A stretch of DNA of 64,000 bases from positions 1 through 64,000 of the forward strand of contig QIAN01000369.1 of the NCBI GenBank assembly GCA_003225005.1. The letters run 5' to 3'. This DNA is from Acidobacteriota bacterium. Lineage in GTDB: Bacteria > Acidobacteriota > Terriglobia > Terriglobales > Acidobacteriaceae. Below the pieces are notes generated by a model, which had not been told where the DNA came from, did no database searches, and worked only from the letters and a program-made list of their open reading frames with translations. A program made the position numbers and the translations under genes. Positions 45,210-53,829 of this stretch are shown in pieces (the stretch's first letter is position 1; the number at the start of each line of letters is the position of its first letter).

Positions 45210-45834
45210 TTACTTTCTCGAGCGCTTCGGTCTGCCGGACTCCTGAATCTTCTCATTCCGTTCGAGCATTTCAACGACACTCTCGAATCTTCCGGGCGCG
45301 TGTCTCAGCTTTCTTCACGGTTTGGATTCGGAAAAGAACCGTATACCGGTTCTGCCTGTCGAGTCCCTCAAAGAAGGCCTTCGCTCCCGGATTTGCATCC
45401 AGTGCTGCCTGCAAATCACTCGGCACGCGAGCGCGACTTGGCGAATCCTAGGCGTTTCGCCAGCACCCGTCTTCCTTGGCACGCTCAACCGCTTCCAGCC
45501 CCGCTGGCCGCATGATCCCGCTTTCGATCAGCGTCAGAGCCTTCCCCCGGTTGATCCTCGACCAGATGCTCTGGTGCGAACGCGGACAAAACTGCTGCAT
45601 CCACGTCTGATCCGTGTCGCTATTTTCCTGTCCGTCAATCCATCCGTAACACAGAGCCACTGCGAGTGCTTGTCCGTGAGTCACCGATTGCACTGCGGAA
45701 GCCTTCTTCGCCAGCCGCAACCACAAGCCATCGGACTTGCGATGATTCTTCTCCAGCCACGCAGCCCAGTCGTTCTGGATGCGGAACAGACGAACAGGGG
45801 TGGCGTCCGTGGCGCTGTTACTCCGGCCGCTCAC
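45210..45834 (-). pseudogene. YdeI/OmpD-associated family gene, broken
   Basis: The intact part reads TPVRLFRIQNDWAAWLEKNH, SDGLWLRLAKKASAVQSVTH and ALCYGWIDGQENSDTDQTWM, a standard YdeI family core. After EDGCWRNA the next codon is TAG where the family has Tyr (AYDSPS). Sequence resemblance resumes straight after (DSPSRARVPSDLQAALDANP, FRIQTVKKAETRARKI). A one-base shift near 45260 then moves the tail (VVEMLERNEKIQ) into another frame, ending at TAA 45210. The proposed GTG start at 45834 overlaps the GNAT gene end by 17 bp. Confidence 0.8.
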
Positions 45835-46312
45835 CGCCCTTGTCCGCCAACTGACGCAACGCTTCATCCTTCAGTAACACCGACCTCCAGTGATCGAGAA
45901 ACGTCCCTCCCATCGATTGATAAAGCTCGATTGCGGGCTGATTCCAGTCTAAAACCTCCCAGCGGATGCCATAGCAGTTCTGCTGCTGCGCAAGGCGCGC
46001 AACCGATGCCAGCAGTGCCTTTCCGATTCCCCGGCAGCGAAACTGCGGTCGCACGAAAAGATCCTCCAGAAACAATCCCGGCCGTCCCTCCCACGTCGAG
46101 TAAAAACCGAAGAACAAGGCGTATCCGGCCGATTGATCATCCCACTCCGCGATCAACGCACGAAACTTGGGATGCGCGCCGAAGCCATCTCGTAGCAGGT
46201 CAGCTTCCGAGACTGCCACAAACTCCAGTTCCCGCTCGTATTCCGCCAGTTCGCGGATCAAGGTTCGCAGCAGAGGGACATCGCTCTCGGTTGCGGCACG
46301 GATAGTAAGCAT
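45818..46312 (-). CDS. GNAT family N-acetyltransferase
   Basis: A 164-residue acetyltransferase. It opens with LTIRAATESDVPLLRTLIRE, has LFLEDLFVRPQFRCRGIGKALL (acetyl-CoA loop), and ends with LDWNQPAIELYQSMGGTFLDHW. This closely follows the diamine/spermidine N1-acetyltransferase-like subgroup, but the substrate is unproven. It is intact although the gene downstream on the same strand is broken. Confidence 0.88.
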   Translation of the reverse strand: MLTIRAATESDVPLLRTLIRELAEYERELEFVAVSEADLLRDGFGAHPKFRALIAEWDDQSAGYALFFGFYSTWEGRPGLFLEDLFVRPQFRCRGIGKALLASVARLAQQQNCYGIRWEVLDWNQPAIELYQSMGGTFLDHWRSVLLKDEALRQLADKGGERPE

Positions 46313-46328
46313 TGGATAGGACAGCCAT

Positions 46329-46561
46329 TCAACGGCTCATCAGAGTGTACTGACTGGCTACGAACACCCACGTCCCGTTCTGATGAATGCACGTATCAGT
46401 GAATCGGCCCGGCGCTGGTATGACTTGCCCTGGTCCACCCCGCTTACACGGTAGACTCCGGTCCCGAGCGCGGTGTCGCCGCAGACGTGTGCGTTCATTG
46501 ACTCCGTGACCTGCGGTTCGGGCCTATGTCCGGCAGCTTTCACACTGGCCAGAAAATCAGC
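46329..46561 (-). pseudogene. DUF4440-like gene fragment (copy B)
   Basis: The minus strand encodes the second half of a DUF4440 (NTF2-like) protein: FLASVKAAGHRPEPQVTESM, ALGTGVYRVSGVDQGKSYQR and, after a one-base shift near 46405, FTDTCIHQNGTWVFVASQYT to TGA 46329. The first half is missing. It resembles the neighbouring copy A, so this looks like a decayed tandem duplication. Confidence 0.65.
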
Positions 46562-46628
46562 ATCCGCGATTTACCGCCGTTGTAGACAATATAGAACAGG
46601 AGCAAACGCCGCGGGAAAATAGCAGTCT

Positions 46629-47068
46629 TCACGGTTGCAGCAGTGTTGCCTGGGCGGCAACGCAAACCCAGGTCTTGTTCTGGAAGATCCAGGTATCGAT
46701 GAAGCGCCCAACGCCGGTGGTACTGATTATTGGCATGGACGCCTCTCCCGCGGTAGATCCCTGCGACGCCGTGGTCCCCAGCCTGCGCTGTCATCCCTTC
46801 CCTCGTCACCTGCTCGGGGTTTCCCCTGGAATTCTTCACAGTGGTCAGGTATTCCGCCTCGGCCATGACGCTGCCGGTATGCTCCACGTAAATCAGGATG
46901 TTGTCGAAAATTGCGTCTAAGCCTTCGTGTCCCCGCTCTCCACTGCTTGGGTCCATGCCCTTTCCAGAGCGAGGATCTTGGGCGCGGTGTCAGAATCGGG
47001 ATGCCCTGCGCAGACCCCGAGCCCTTACCGGCACAAACTAACACTACGACGCATAATATCGCCCTCAT
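46629..47068 (-). pseudogene. DUF4440-like secreted protein gene (copy A), frameshifted
   Basis: From ATG 47068 the frame gives a signal peptide (MRAILCVVVLVCAGKGSGSA). Other frames then supply DTAPKILALERAWTQAV, LDAIFDNILIYVEHTGSVMA and EAEYLTTVKNSRGNPEQVTR. A last frame gives GVHANNQYHRRW and then the tail TWIFQNKTWVCVAAQATLLQ, with TGA at 46629. At least three shifts are needed. NTF2-like DUF4440 proteins are often exported in Acidobacteria and of unknown role. Confidence 0.72.
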
Positions 47069-47152
47069 GGAATCCTCGCTTAGTCCTGCAGAAAGCGGGC
47101 TAATCTGCGATGATGGTAAAAAAAACTAACGACTGGAGATGAAGAGGATCCA

Positions 47153-47680
47153 ATGGCTCGCATCAGCTTGATCGCTCCTGAGACCGCAGCCCCCGAAGTG
47201 AAGGAAATCTACGAAAAGACTCTGCGTGGTAAGCCGGGCAACGCGCAGAAAGCGCTAGCGCACCGTCCCGAGATGCTCAAGACCTTTCTTAGCTTCTACG
47301 CCAGTGTGGGCCGCTCCCTCGACCGCAAACTGTACGAACTGATCTACATTCGGGTCTCGCTCATCAACGATTGCCGCTACTGCACGCAACATCATGTCGC
47401 ATCGTCCAAGCGATTGGCACTTACGCCCGACGATTGGACCGTGTTGAGAACCGGCGATTATGCCCGGTACAGCGACAAAGAAGAAGCCGCGCTGAACTAC
47501 GTGGAAAAGTTAACGCGCACCTCGCACGACATTACGGATGGCGATTTCGCTGCCTTGAAGAAACATTTCTCCGACCCCGAGATCGTGGACATTCACCTGC
47601 TAACGGGACTCGCCAACCTTACCAACCGTTTCACTGACCCGCTGGGCCTGGAACTGGAATTTCCGGAAGAGAAGATCTGA
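47153..47680 (+). CDS. Carboxymuconolactone decarboxylase/AhpD-like protein
   Basis: A 175-residue all-helical protein with the redox motif INDCRYCTQHHVASS (CxxCxxxH) near residue 77, as in AhpD-type alkylhydroperoxidases. It likely reduces peroxides or acts as a thiol oxidoreductase. A second helical half (NYVEKLTRTSHDITDGDFAA) completes the fold. The ATG at 47153 follows GAAGAGGATCCA. It is convergent with selB. Confidence 0.85.
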   Translation: MARISLIAPETAAPEVKEIYEKTLRGKPGNAQKALAHRPEMLKTFLSFYASVGRSLDRKLYELIYIRVSLINDCRYCTQHHVASSKRLALTPDDWTVLRTGDYARYSDKEEAALNYVEKLTRTSHDITDGDFAALKKHFSDPEIVDIHLLTGLANLTNRFTDPLGLELEFPEEKI

Positions 47681-47692
47681 ACCAGATATGAC

Positions 47693-47776
47693 ATTGAGTA
47701 ATTGTGCAAGCGGGTAATATGGCCATTGACGGAGCCGCAGAGAATCGCTCGCTACTCGATTACCCGATTACTCAAT
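47693..47776. terminator. Long imperfect inverted repeat between convergent genes
   Basis: ATTGAGTAAT and CGGGTAAT on the left pair with ATTACCCG and ATTACTCAAT on the right, with 8 unpaired bases in the left arm and about 40 bp between. It lies between the AhpD-like gene and selB, a place suited to a bidirectional terminator. Simple-word repeats of this sort are also dispersed in soil bacteria. Confidence 0.45.
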
Positions 47777-47778
47777 CC

Positions 47779-49677
47779 TCAGAGAATTTCGCGCGCATCC
47801 CCCACACGTTTTGTCACCCGCTCCCGATCTAAGTATTCCAGCAACGGGATGGCATATTTCCGGCTGACCCCGGTCATTTCCTTGAATTGCGCCACGTCGA
47901 TCTTTGCTGAGTTCGCGCGGTAGGCCGCCATCTGGCGCCGCAACTGCTCCAGCGCACCGCGATGAAAAACCAGTTCTTCCGAGATCTTGATGAGGGTTTT
48001 GTCCCGCAGCAGGAGCGTCACGATCTTCTGAGCCCTTACTTTGTCTACCTTCAACCCCGCCATCACCTCTCGCAGAGCCGGAACCTTCAAGCCGGCCGCC
48101 GCGAACGCGTCTTCAATGATCTTCTTAGACTCCGCTTCCTCATCCTTCATGGCCACGCCGCGCCCTGCTAGACGCACCGAGTCACCGGCAATTTCCATTT
48201 TCTTCTCTCGAACCAAGGCCGCTGCCACCGCCGCAAACACTTCTGCGGAGGCCTTGAGTTGCTCACGCAGCTCCTCTCGACCGATTCCGCCCACTAACGG
48301 ATTCTTCTCGTGAAACTGCTCAAGCCTGCGTTGCAAGTGCAGTTTGAGATCTTCGATTGCTCGAGTTTCTGCAAACCGGTCCCCGATCCGAAGCACCTGC
48401 TGGTCACGTACTGGCGGAGACAACTTTGCTTCGATCACGTTTCTGTTCCAGCCCGTTTCCGCAGTGAGCCGCGACAAGGAAATCCCTTCGTGTTGCCGGC
48501 GTGCAATCCGCGCTCGCAGCATCAATGCCGGATCTTCACCAGCCATAGTCTCCAAGAAAGTGTCGCGTGCCGCCGCTCTCGGAATTGGCGCAGCGTCCAG
48601 CACTATCCCGCCTCCGATGGTCGTCACCGGTGAGAACTGCCGCATGATGAAGCGGTCTCCGGGCAACAGCAACGCCGCTGCAGGCAGGCGCAACTGCGCG
48701 AAACCTTCGTCGCCCGGCGCAATCTGCGTCGCGTTGTAGAGGACAACCTGAGCGACCGTCTCCATCGTGTGGGCGTGGAAGTGTAACCGTGCCCGGTCCT
48801 GCAATGGCCGGGGAGCTGAAGGCAGCAAACGCAACTTCACATCGATGCGCCGCGTAGACACAAACGCTGCCGGTGGTGCCAACGTCATGCCCCGCGATAG
48901 ATCTTCCGTGGATGCTCCTGCAAGGTTCAGCGCTGTGCGCTCTCCAGCCACCGCCGCATCCGCCGGCTTGCCATATACCTGCACGCCGCGTACCCGCACG
49001 CGACGCCCGCTCGGGAAAGCCTCAAGTTCTTCTTCTTTGCCGATCGTTCCCCCCACCAGCGTGCCGGTTACGACAGTGCCAAAACCTTTCATGGTGAACA
49101 CCCGGTCAATCGGCAAGCGGGCCAAAGCCTGAGCATCCCTGGCGGATGCCGCACCTACGGCATAAATTAGGGCCTGCTTCAGCTTATCCAGCCCCTCTCC
49201 AGTTAGCGAACTGACCGCGATGATGGAAGAGCTCGGACCACCGAGAAACGTTCCCCGTAGAAACTCCTCCACTTCGAGGCGCACTACGTCGAGTGTGTCA
49301 CGATCGACTGCATCCGATTTGGTAAGCACCGTGATGCCGCGTTGCAATCCGAGCAGTTGCAAAATGTCGAGATGCTCGCGGGTCTGCGGCTTGATGGATT
49401 CATCCGCCGCGATCACCAGCAAGACCACGTCAATGCCGCCCACTCCCGCCAGCATGTTGCGAAGAAAGCGCTCGTGCCCCGGCACGTCCACAAAGCCCAG
49501 CCGCAGCATCTCTCCGCCGGGGCCGGGCAATTCCATGTGCGCGAATCCCAGATCAATGGTGATGCCGCGCCGCTTTTCCTCTTCCAGGCGGTCAGCGTCG
49601 ATCCCGGTCAGTGCCTTCACGAGCGCGGTCTTGCCATGATCAATATGGCCGGCTGTGCCTACGATAACGGATCTCAT
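47779..49677 (-). CDS. selB: Selenocysteine-specific elongation factor SelB
   Basis: A 632-residue translation factor. The G domain begins [20 protein letters not shown], with DVPGHERF and LTKSDAVD motifs. EF-Tu-like domains 2 and 3 follow ([17 protein letters not shown]), then the winged-helix repeats that bind the SECIS hairpin (about residues 440-632). It carries Sec-tRNA to in-frame UGA codons. selA, selD and the tRNA-Sec gene are not in the window, and none of the intact genes shown needs an in-frame UGA. It is divergent from purL. Confidence 0.94.
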   Translation of the reverse strand: MRSVIVGTAGHIDHGKTALVKALTGIDADRLEEEKRRGITIDLGFAHMELPGPGGEMLRLGFVDVPGHERFLRNMLAGVGGIDVVLLVIAADESIKPQTREHLDILQLLGLQRGITVLTKSDAVDRDTLDVVRLEVEEFLRGTFLGGPSSSIIAVSSLTGEGLDKLKQALIYAVGAASARDAQALARLPIDRVFTMKGFGTVVTGTLVGGTIGKEEELEAFPSGRRVRVRGVQVYGKPADAAVAGERTALNLAGASTEDLSRGMTLAPPAAFVSTRRIDVKLRLLPSAPRPLQDRARLHFHAHTMETVAQVVLYNATQIAPGDEGFAQLRLPAAALLLPGDRFIMRQFSPVTTIGGGIVLDAAPIPRAAARDTFLETMAGEDPALMLRARIARRQHEGISLSRLTAETGWNRNVIEAKLSPPVRDQQVLRIGDRFAETRAIEDLKLHLQRRLEQFHEKNPLVGGIGREELREQLKASAEVFAAVAAALVREKKMEIAGDSVRLAGRGVAMKDEEAESKKIIEDAFAAAGLKVPALREVMAGLKVDKVRAQKIVTLLLRDKTLIKISEELVFHRGALEQLRRQMAAYRANSAKIDVAQFKEMTGVSRKYAIPLLEYLDRERVTKRVGDAREIL

Positions 49678-49925
49678 TCGGATGAAATCATACTAGGCGG
49701 TCGCGCCGCTCGACTCCAGCGGTAACAACACGGTCACTGTCGGGCAAGATTTCGCCCACGGCCACCTTGCAAATTGCAGGCTGGCCCTGCCTGACGGGCT
49801 CGTCGCGAGTAGGTTCGCGGCGGTCGGTTTTACCGCTTGATTTCACGATCGCCTGCGCGCGGCTTGCCGTTGTAATACTCTCTATCCTCCTGAGCGCTGA
49901 AATGCGACAATGGATTTACCTGCCC

Positions 49926-52247
49926 ATGACCACGTCCCCGACACTTGCATTTACCCCGGAGACCCTCCGGCAGCACGGCCTCACGCTCGATGAGTACGAA
50001 AAGATCAAGCAACTTCTCGGCGGACGCGAGCCAACGCTTACCGAGCTTGGCATCTTCAGCGTGATGTGGAGCGAGCACTGCTCCTACAAATCATCGCGCG
50101 TGCACCTGAAACGCTTGCCCACGCGCAGCCGCCGTGTGCTGCAGGGGCCCGGTGAGAACGCCGGCATTATCGACATCGGTGATGGCTGGGCCTGCGCTTT
50201 CAAGATCGAGTCGCATAATCATCCGTCATTCATCGAGCCTTTTCAGGGAGCGACCACAGGCGTGGGCGGGATCCTGCGCGATATTTTCACCATGGGCGCA
50301 CGCCCGGTCGCAGTCATGGATTCATTGCGCTTCGGCCCCATCACCGCGGCGAAAGCCACTCCGAAGAGCGAACTCCACAAGAACCACTCGATCATGGAAG
50401 GAGTGGTCGGCGGCGTCGCTTCCTACGGCAACTGCTTTGGTGTGCCTAATCTTGGCGGAGAAATTAAATTTGAGCCTTGCTACTCGGGCAATCCGCTGGT
50501 AAATGCATTTGCCATGGGTCTGGTGCGGAAAGATCAGATCTTCTACGCGCGCGCCGCCGGCGAAGGTAATCCTGTGATGTACGTCGGCGCAAAGACTGGA
50601 CGTGACGGCATTCATGGCGCCACCATGGCCAGCGAAGAATTCAGCGAAGGGTCGGAAGCAAAACGCCCGAACGTGCAGGTCGGCGATCCGTTCCTCGAAA
50701 AGCTCCTGCTGGAAGCCTGCCTCGAGGCCATGCAGACCGGAGCCATCGTCGGGATCCAAGACATGGGAGCGGCGGGACTCACCTGTTCCACCTGCGAAAT
50801 GGGCGGGCGTGGCCACGTAGGCATCGAAGTCGAACTCGACCGCGTGCCGCAGCGCGAAACCGGGATGACTCCGTACGAGATTATGCTGAGCGAATCGCAG
50901 GAGCGCATGCTTCTGGTGGCGCAGAAGGGACGCGAACAGGAAGTCTTCCGCGTCTTCGAAAAGTGGGGACTGGATGCGGTGGAAGTGGGTCGCGTCACCA
51001 CCGATGATAAGTTGCGCGTGCTTGAACATGGCAAGGTTGTCGCCGAGATTCCAAATCAGGCGCTAACCGACGACGCGCCGGTGTACACGCGCCCGCTGGC
51101 GCGCTGGGAGCCGCCGGTTTCCCGCGAAATGCCGCAGCACATCAGGCTGAATCAGACCGGCGACCTTACGGACAGCCTGAAGCGTCTTCTGGCCAGCCCG
51201 AACATTTGCAGCAAGCGCTGGGTATGGCAGCAGTATGACCACATGGTGCAGACCAATACGGTCGAGGCACCAGGAGCGGGCGATGCCGGAGTGATTCGCA
51301 TCAAGGGATCACAGCGGGGGCTATCGATGGCGTTGGATGGAAACGGCCGCTGGTGCTATCTCGACCCGCGCTTGGGCGCGATGCATGCAGTGGCCGAAGC
51401 GGCACGAAAGGTGGCGTGTTCGGGCGCGACTCCCGTGGGCGCAACCAATTGTCTGAACTTCGGCAACCCGGAAAAGCCGCCCATCATGTGGCAGTTTTCC
51501 CAAACCGTCGACGGCATCACCAAGGCGTGCGAAGAGCTCGATGTTCCCATCACCGGGGGCAACGTCAGTTTTTACAACGAGACTCTCGGCGAAGGCATTT
51601 ATCCTACGCCCGTACTCGGAGTTGTAGGAATTCTCGAAGATGTGCACAAGGCTGCAAAGATGCCGTTCGCCGCAAGCGGAAAAGCCATCATTCTGTTGCG
51701 CGCCGCTGCAGCTGGGGATCTGGCAGACGTTGAATCTGAATTCGGATCTTCCGAATACGCCAAACAGATTCTGGGGGCCCTTTGGGGATATCCCCCGGAG
51801 CTCGAGTTGGAGAGGGAAGCGGCGCTGCAACACGCCGTCATCGAATTGCTTCAGCAACGCTTGGTCGACTCGGTACATGATTGCTCGGATGGTGGCTTGG
51901 CGGTAGCATTAGCAGAAAAGGCGCTCCCGAACGGTGTTGGTGCGCGAGTGAATTTTGCCTCGGACGGCCTTCCGGCAGAATTTGCGCTGTTCGGTGAAGA
52001 CGCGAGCCGCATCGTGCTTTCCTGCGACCCGGATAAGGTCGAGCGAATCCAACTGTTGGCGGGGGAACACGGCGTCTCAGCGGACGTTTTGGGCGAGACA
52101 ATTTCTGAACAGCTGGAAATCAGTTTGGATGGCAGGGTGGTGGTGTCGGCGGCGGTTTCCGAGTTGAGCGAGGCTTACGAGGAGGCCCTGGAGGCCGCAC
52201 TCCGGGCTGAACCAGAGACCGTTGCGGCGGATGCAAGTCATGGTTGA
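49926..52247 (+). CDS. purL: Phosphoribosylformylglycinamidine synthase II
   Basis: A 773-residue small-type PurL, requiring PurS and PurQ partners not seen here. It begins [20 protein letters not shown], carries the catalytic His region [10 protein letters not shown] and the ATP/substrate part [20 protein letters not shown], and has two duplicated AIRS-like halves (second: [29 protein letters not shown]). The ATG at 49926 is preferred; an ATG 8 codons earlier is possible. It is followed by purF 104 bp later. Confidence 0.95.
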   Translation: MTTSPTLAFTPETLRQHGLTLDEYEKIKQLLGGREPTLTELGIFSVMWSEHCSYKSSRVHLKRLPTRSRRVLQGPGENAGIIDIGDGWACAFKIESHNHPSFIEPFQGATTGVGGILRDIFTMGARPVAVMDSLRFGPITAAKATPKSELHKNHSIMEGVVGGVASYGNCFGVPNLGGEIKFEPCYSGNPLVNAFAMGLVRKDQIFYARAAGEGNPVMYVGAKTGRDGIHGATMASEEFSEGSEAKRPNVQVGDPFLEKLLLEACLEAMQTGAIVGIQDMGAAGLTCSTCEMGGRGHVGIEVELDRVPQRETGMTPYEIMLSESQERMLLVAQKGREQEVFRVFEKWGLDAVEVGRVTTDDKLRVLEHGKVVAEIPNQALTDDAPVYTRPLARWEPPVSREMPQHIRLNQTGDLTDSLKRLLASPNICSKRWVWQQYDHMVQTNTVEAPGAGDAGVIRIKGSQRGLSMALDGNGRWCYLDPRLGAMHAVAEAARKVACSGATPVGATNCLNFGNPEKPPIMWQFSQTVDGITKACEELDVPITGGNVSFYNETLGEGIYPTPVLGVVGILEDVHKAAKMPFAASGKAIILLRAAAAGDLADVESEFGSSEYAKQILGALWGYPPELELEREAALQHAVIELLQQRLVDSVHDCSDGGLAVALAEKALPNGVGARVNFASDGLPAEFALFGEDASRIVLSCDPDKVERIQLLAGEHGVSADVLGETISEQLEISLDGRVVVSAAVSELSEAYEEALEAALRAEPETVAADASHG

Positions 52248-52351
52248 TTTTGATTGTTGAGTGACAAATCGTAAGTCGCAGAGTTCGCCGAGAAATGCCG
52301 CAGAGGACGCGGGAGGGGGGGGTTGGCTGCGTGCTGACTGCTGAGTGCCGA

Positions 52352-53782
52352 ATGCTAAGAACTGACAAATTTCATGACGAATGCGGCGTGGTGGCAATCT
52401 TCGCTCACCCAGAGGCGGAGAAGCTCGCCTACCTCGGACTACATGCTCTTCAGCATCGCGGGCAGGAGTCGGCCGGCATTGTGACCTCCGATGGACTGAA
52501 TTTGAAGCCGCACAAAGCCATGGGACTGGTCGCCGACATCTTTACCGAAGATGTGCTGGCGAAGATGCGGGGCAGGTTGGCGATCGGGCACACCAGGTAT
52601 TCGACCGCCGGCGATTCGGCGCTGCTTAACGCTCAGCCCATTCTTGTGCAGTCGAATAAAGGTGCCATGGCAGTCGCGCACAATGGCAACCTGACAAACG
52701 CGGCGGACGTGCGTCAGCGGCTCGAACGCCAGGGCTCGATTTTTCAGACCAACAGCGATACCGAAGTCATTGTTCACCTGATTGCGATGTCCAAAGAGCA
52801 CACGCTGCCGGGAGCCATGGCAGACGCTTTGCGGCGTGTGGAGGGGGCATTCTCGCTGGTCATGATGAGTCCAGACCGCATCTTCGCAGCGCGCGATCCA
52901 CGTGCCTTTCGCCCTCTGGCTATGGGACGTATTCCTGCGCTCGAAGGACAGAAGCGGGACACGATTGTCTTCGCCTCCGAAACCTGCGCTTTCGATCTGA
53001 TCGGCGCCACTTACGAGCGCGACGTTAAGCCCGGTGAATTGGTTGTGGTTGGGCCTGAAGGAATCACGTCGCGCGTGTATGCGGCGGAGGCGCCGCAGTC
53101 GAGTTGCATCTTCGAACACGTATACTTCTCCCGTCCTGACAGCATGGTGTTTGGCCGCCCGGTGCAGACCAGCCGGGAGGAATTGGGGCGTCAATTAGCG
53201 CGGGAAGCCCCGGTCGAGGCGGACATTGTAGTTCCCGTGCCCGACTCGGGCGTCACTGCAGCCGTGGGCTATGCCGCCGAGAGCGGCATTCCATTCCGTT
53301 TCGGGCTGATCCGGAACCATTATGTAGGACGTACCTTCATCGAACCGAGCCAGAGTGTGCGCGATTTTGGAGTGAAGTTGAAACTAAACCCGGTGCGGGC
53401 GCTACTCGAAGGCAAACGCGTGGTGCTGATTGATGACTCCATCGTGCGCGGCACCACCAGCCGCAAAATCGTGCGCATGATCCGCAGCGCGGGCGCGAAG
53501 GAAGTGCACATGCGGATTTCCTGTCCGCCCACGATCTCTCCCTGCTTCTACGGTGTGGATACCCCTTCCAAGAACCAGCTCATCGCTGCCAACAAGTCGG
53601 TGGAGGAAATCCGGGAATACATCGGCGCCGACTCACTTTCGTATCTCTCTCTTGAAGGACTCAAGAAAGCATGCGGTGAGGGCGAAAAGACTTCCTACTG
53701 CTCGGCTTGCTACACCGGAAGCTATCCGACCACCATCGTGGATGTGGAAGAGATTCTGCCGGCTAGCGCTGCCAGGCGCTGA
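52352..53782 (+). CDS. purF: Amidophosphoribosyltransferase
   Basis: A 476-residue enzyme that starts purine synthesis by making phosphoribosylamine. The nucleophile Cys follows a 10-residue propeptide (MLRTDKFHDE then CGVVAIF), as in the Bacillus subtilis type. The glutamine site has HTRYSTAG, and the PRPP loop is VVLIDDSIVRGTTS. Four cysteines match the iron-sulfur ligands of that type (SSCIFEH, SPCFYG, YCSACYTG). The start at 52352 is set by the propeptide. Confidence 0.95.
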   Translation: MLRTDKFHDECGVVAIFAHPEAEKLAYLGLHALQHRGQESAGIVTSDGLNLKPHKAMGLVADIFTEDVLAKMRGRLAIGHTRYSTAGDSALLNAQPILVQSNKGAMAVAHNGNLTNAADVRQRLERQGSIFQTNSDTEVIVHLIAMSKEHTLPGAMADALRRVEGAFSLVMMSPDRIFAARDPRAFRPLAMGRIPALEGQKRDTIVFASETCAFDLIGATYERDVKPGELVVVGPEGITSRVYAAEAPQSSCIFEHVYFSRPDSMVFGRPVQTSREELGRQLAREAPVEADIVVPVPDSGVTAAVGYAAESGIPFRFGLIRNHYVGRTFIEPSQSVRDFGVKLKLNPVRALLEGKRVVLIDDSIVRGTTSRKIVRMIRSAGAKEVHMRISCPPTISPCFYGVDTPSKNQLIAANKSVEEIREYIGADSLSYLSLEGLKKACGEGEKTSYCSACYTGSYPTTIVDVEEILPASAARR

Positions 53783-53829
53783 GGATAGGCCGAAAAGAAG
53801 TCATCTTGGAGCGCTGTTTTCAGAACTCT

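Noticed and set aside
45322-46305. 327-codon plus-strand open frame
   Set aside because: Antisense to the GNAT gene and the YdeI pseudogene, both of which have clear family motifs on the minus strand.
49678-49760. Possible tRNA-Sec near selB
   Set aside because: The segment has GC-rich complementary words but no acceptor stem, no anticodon arm with UCA and no T-arm consensus; not a tRNA.
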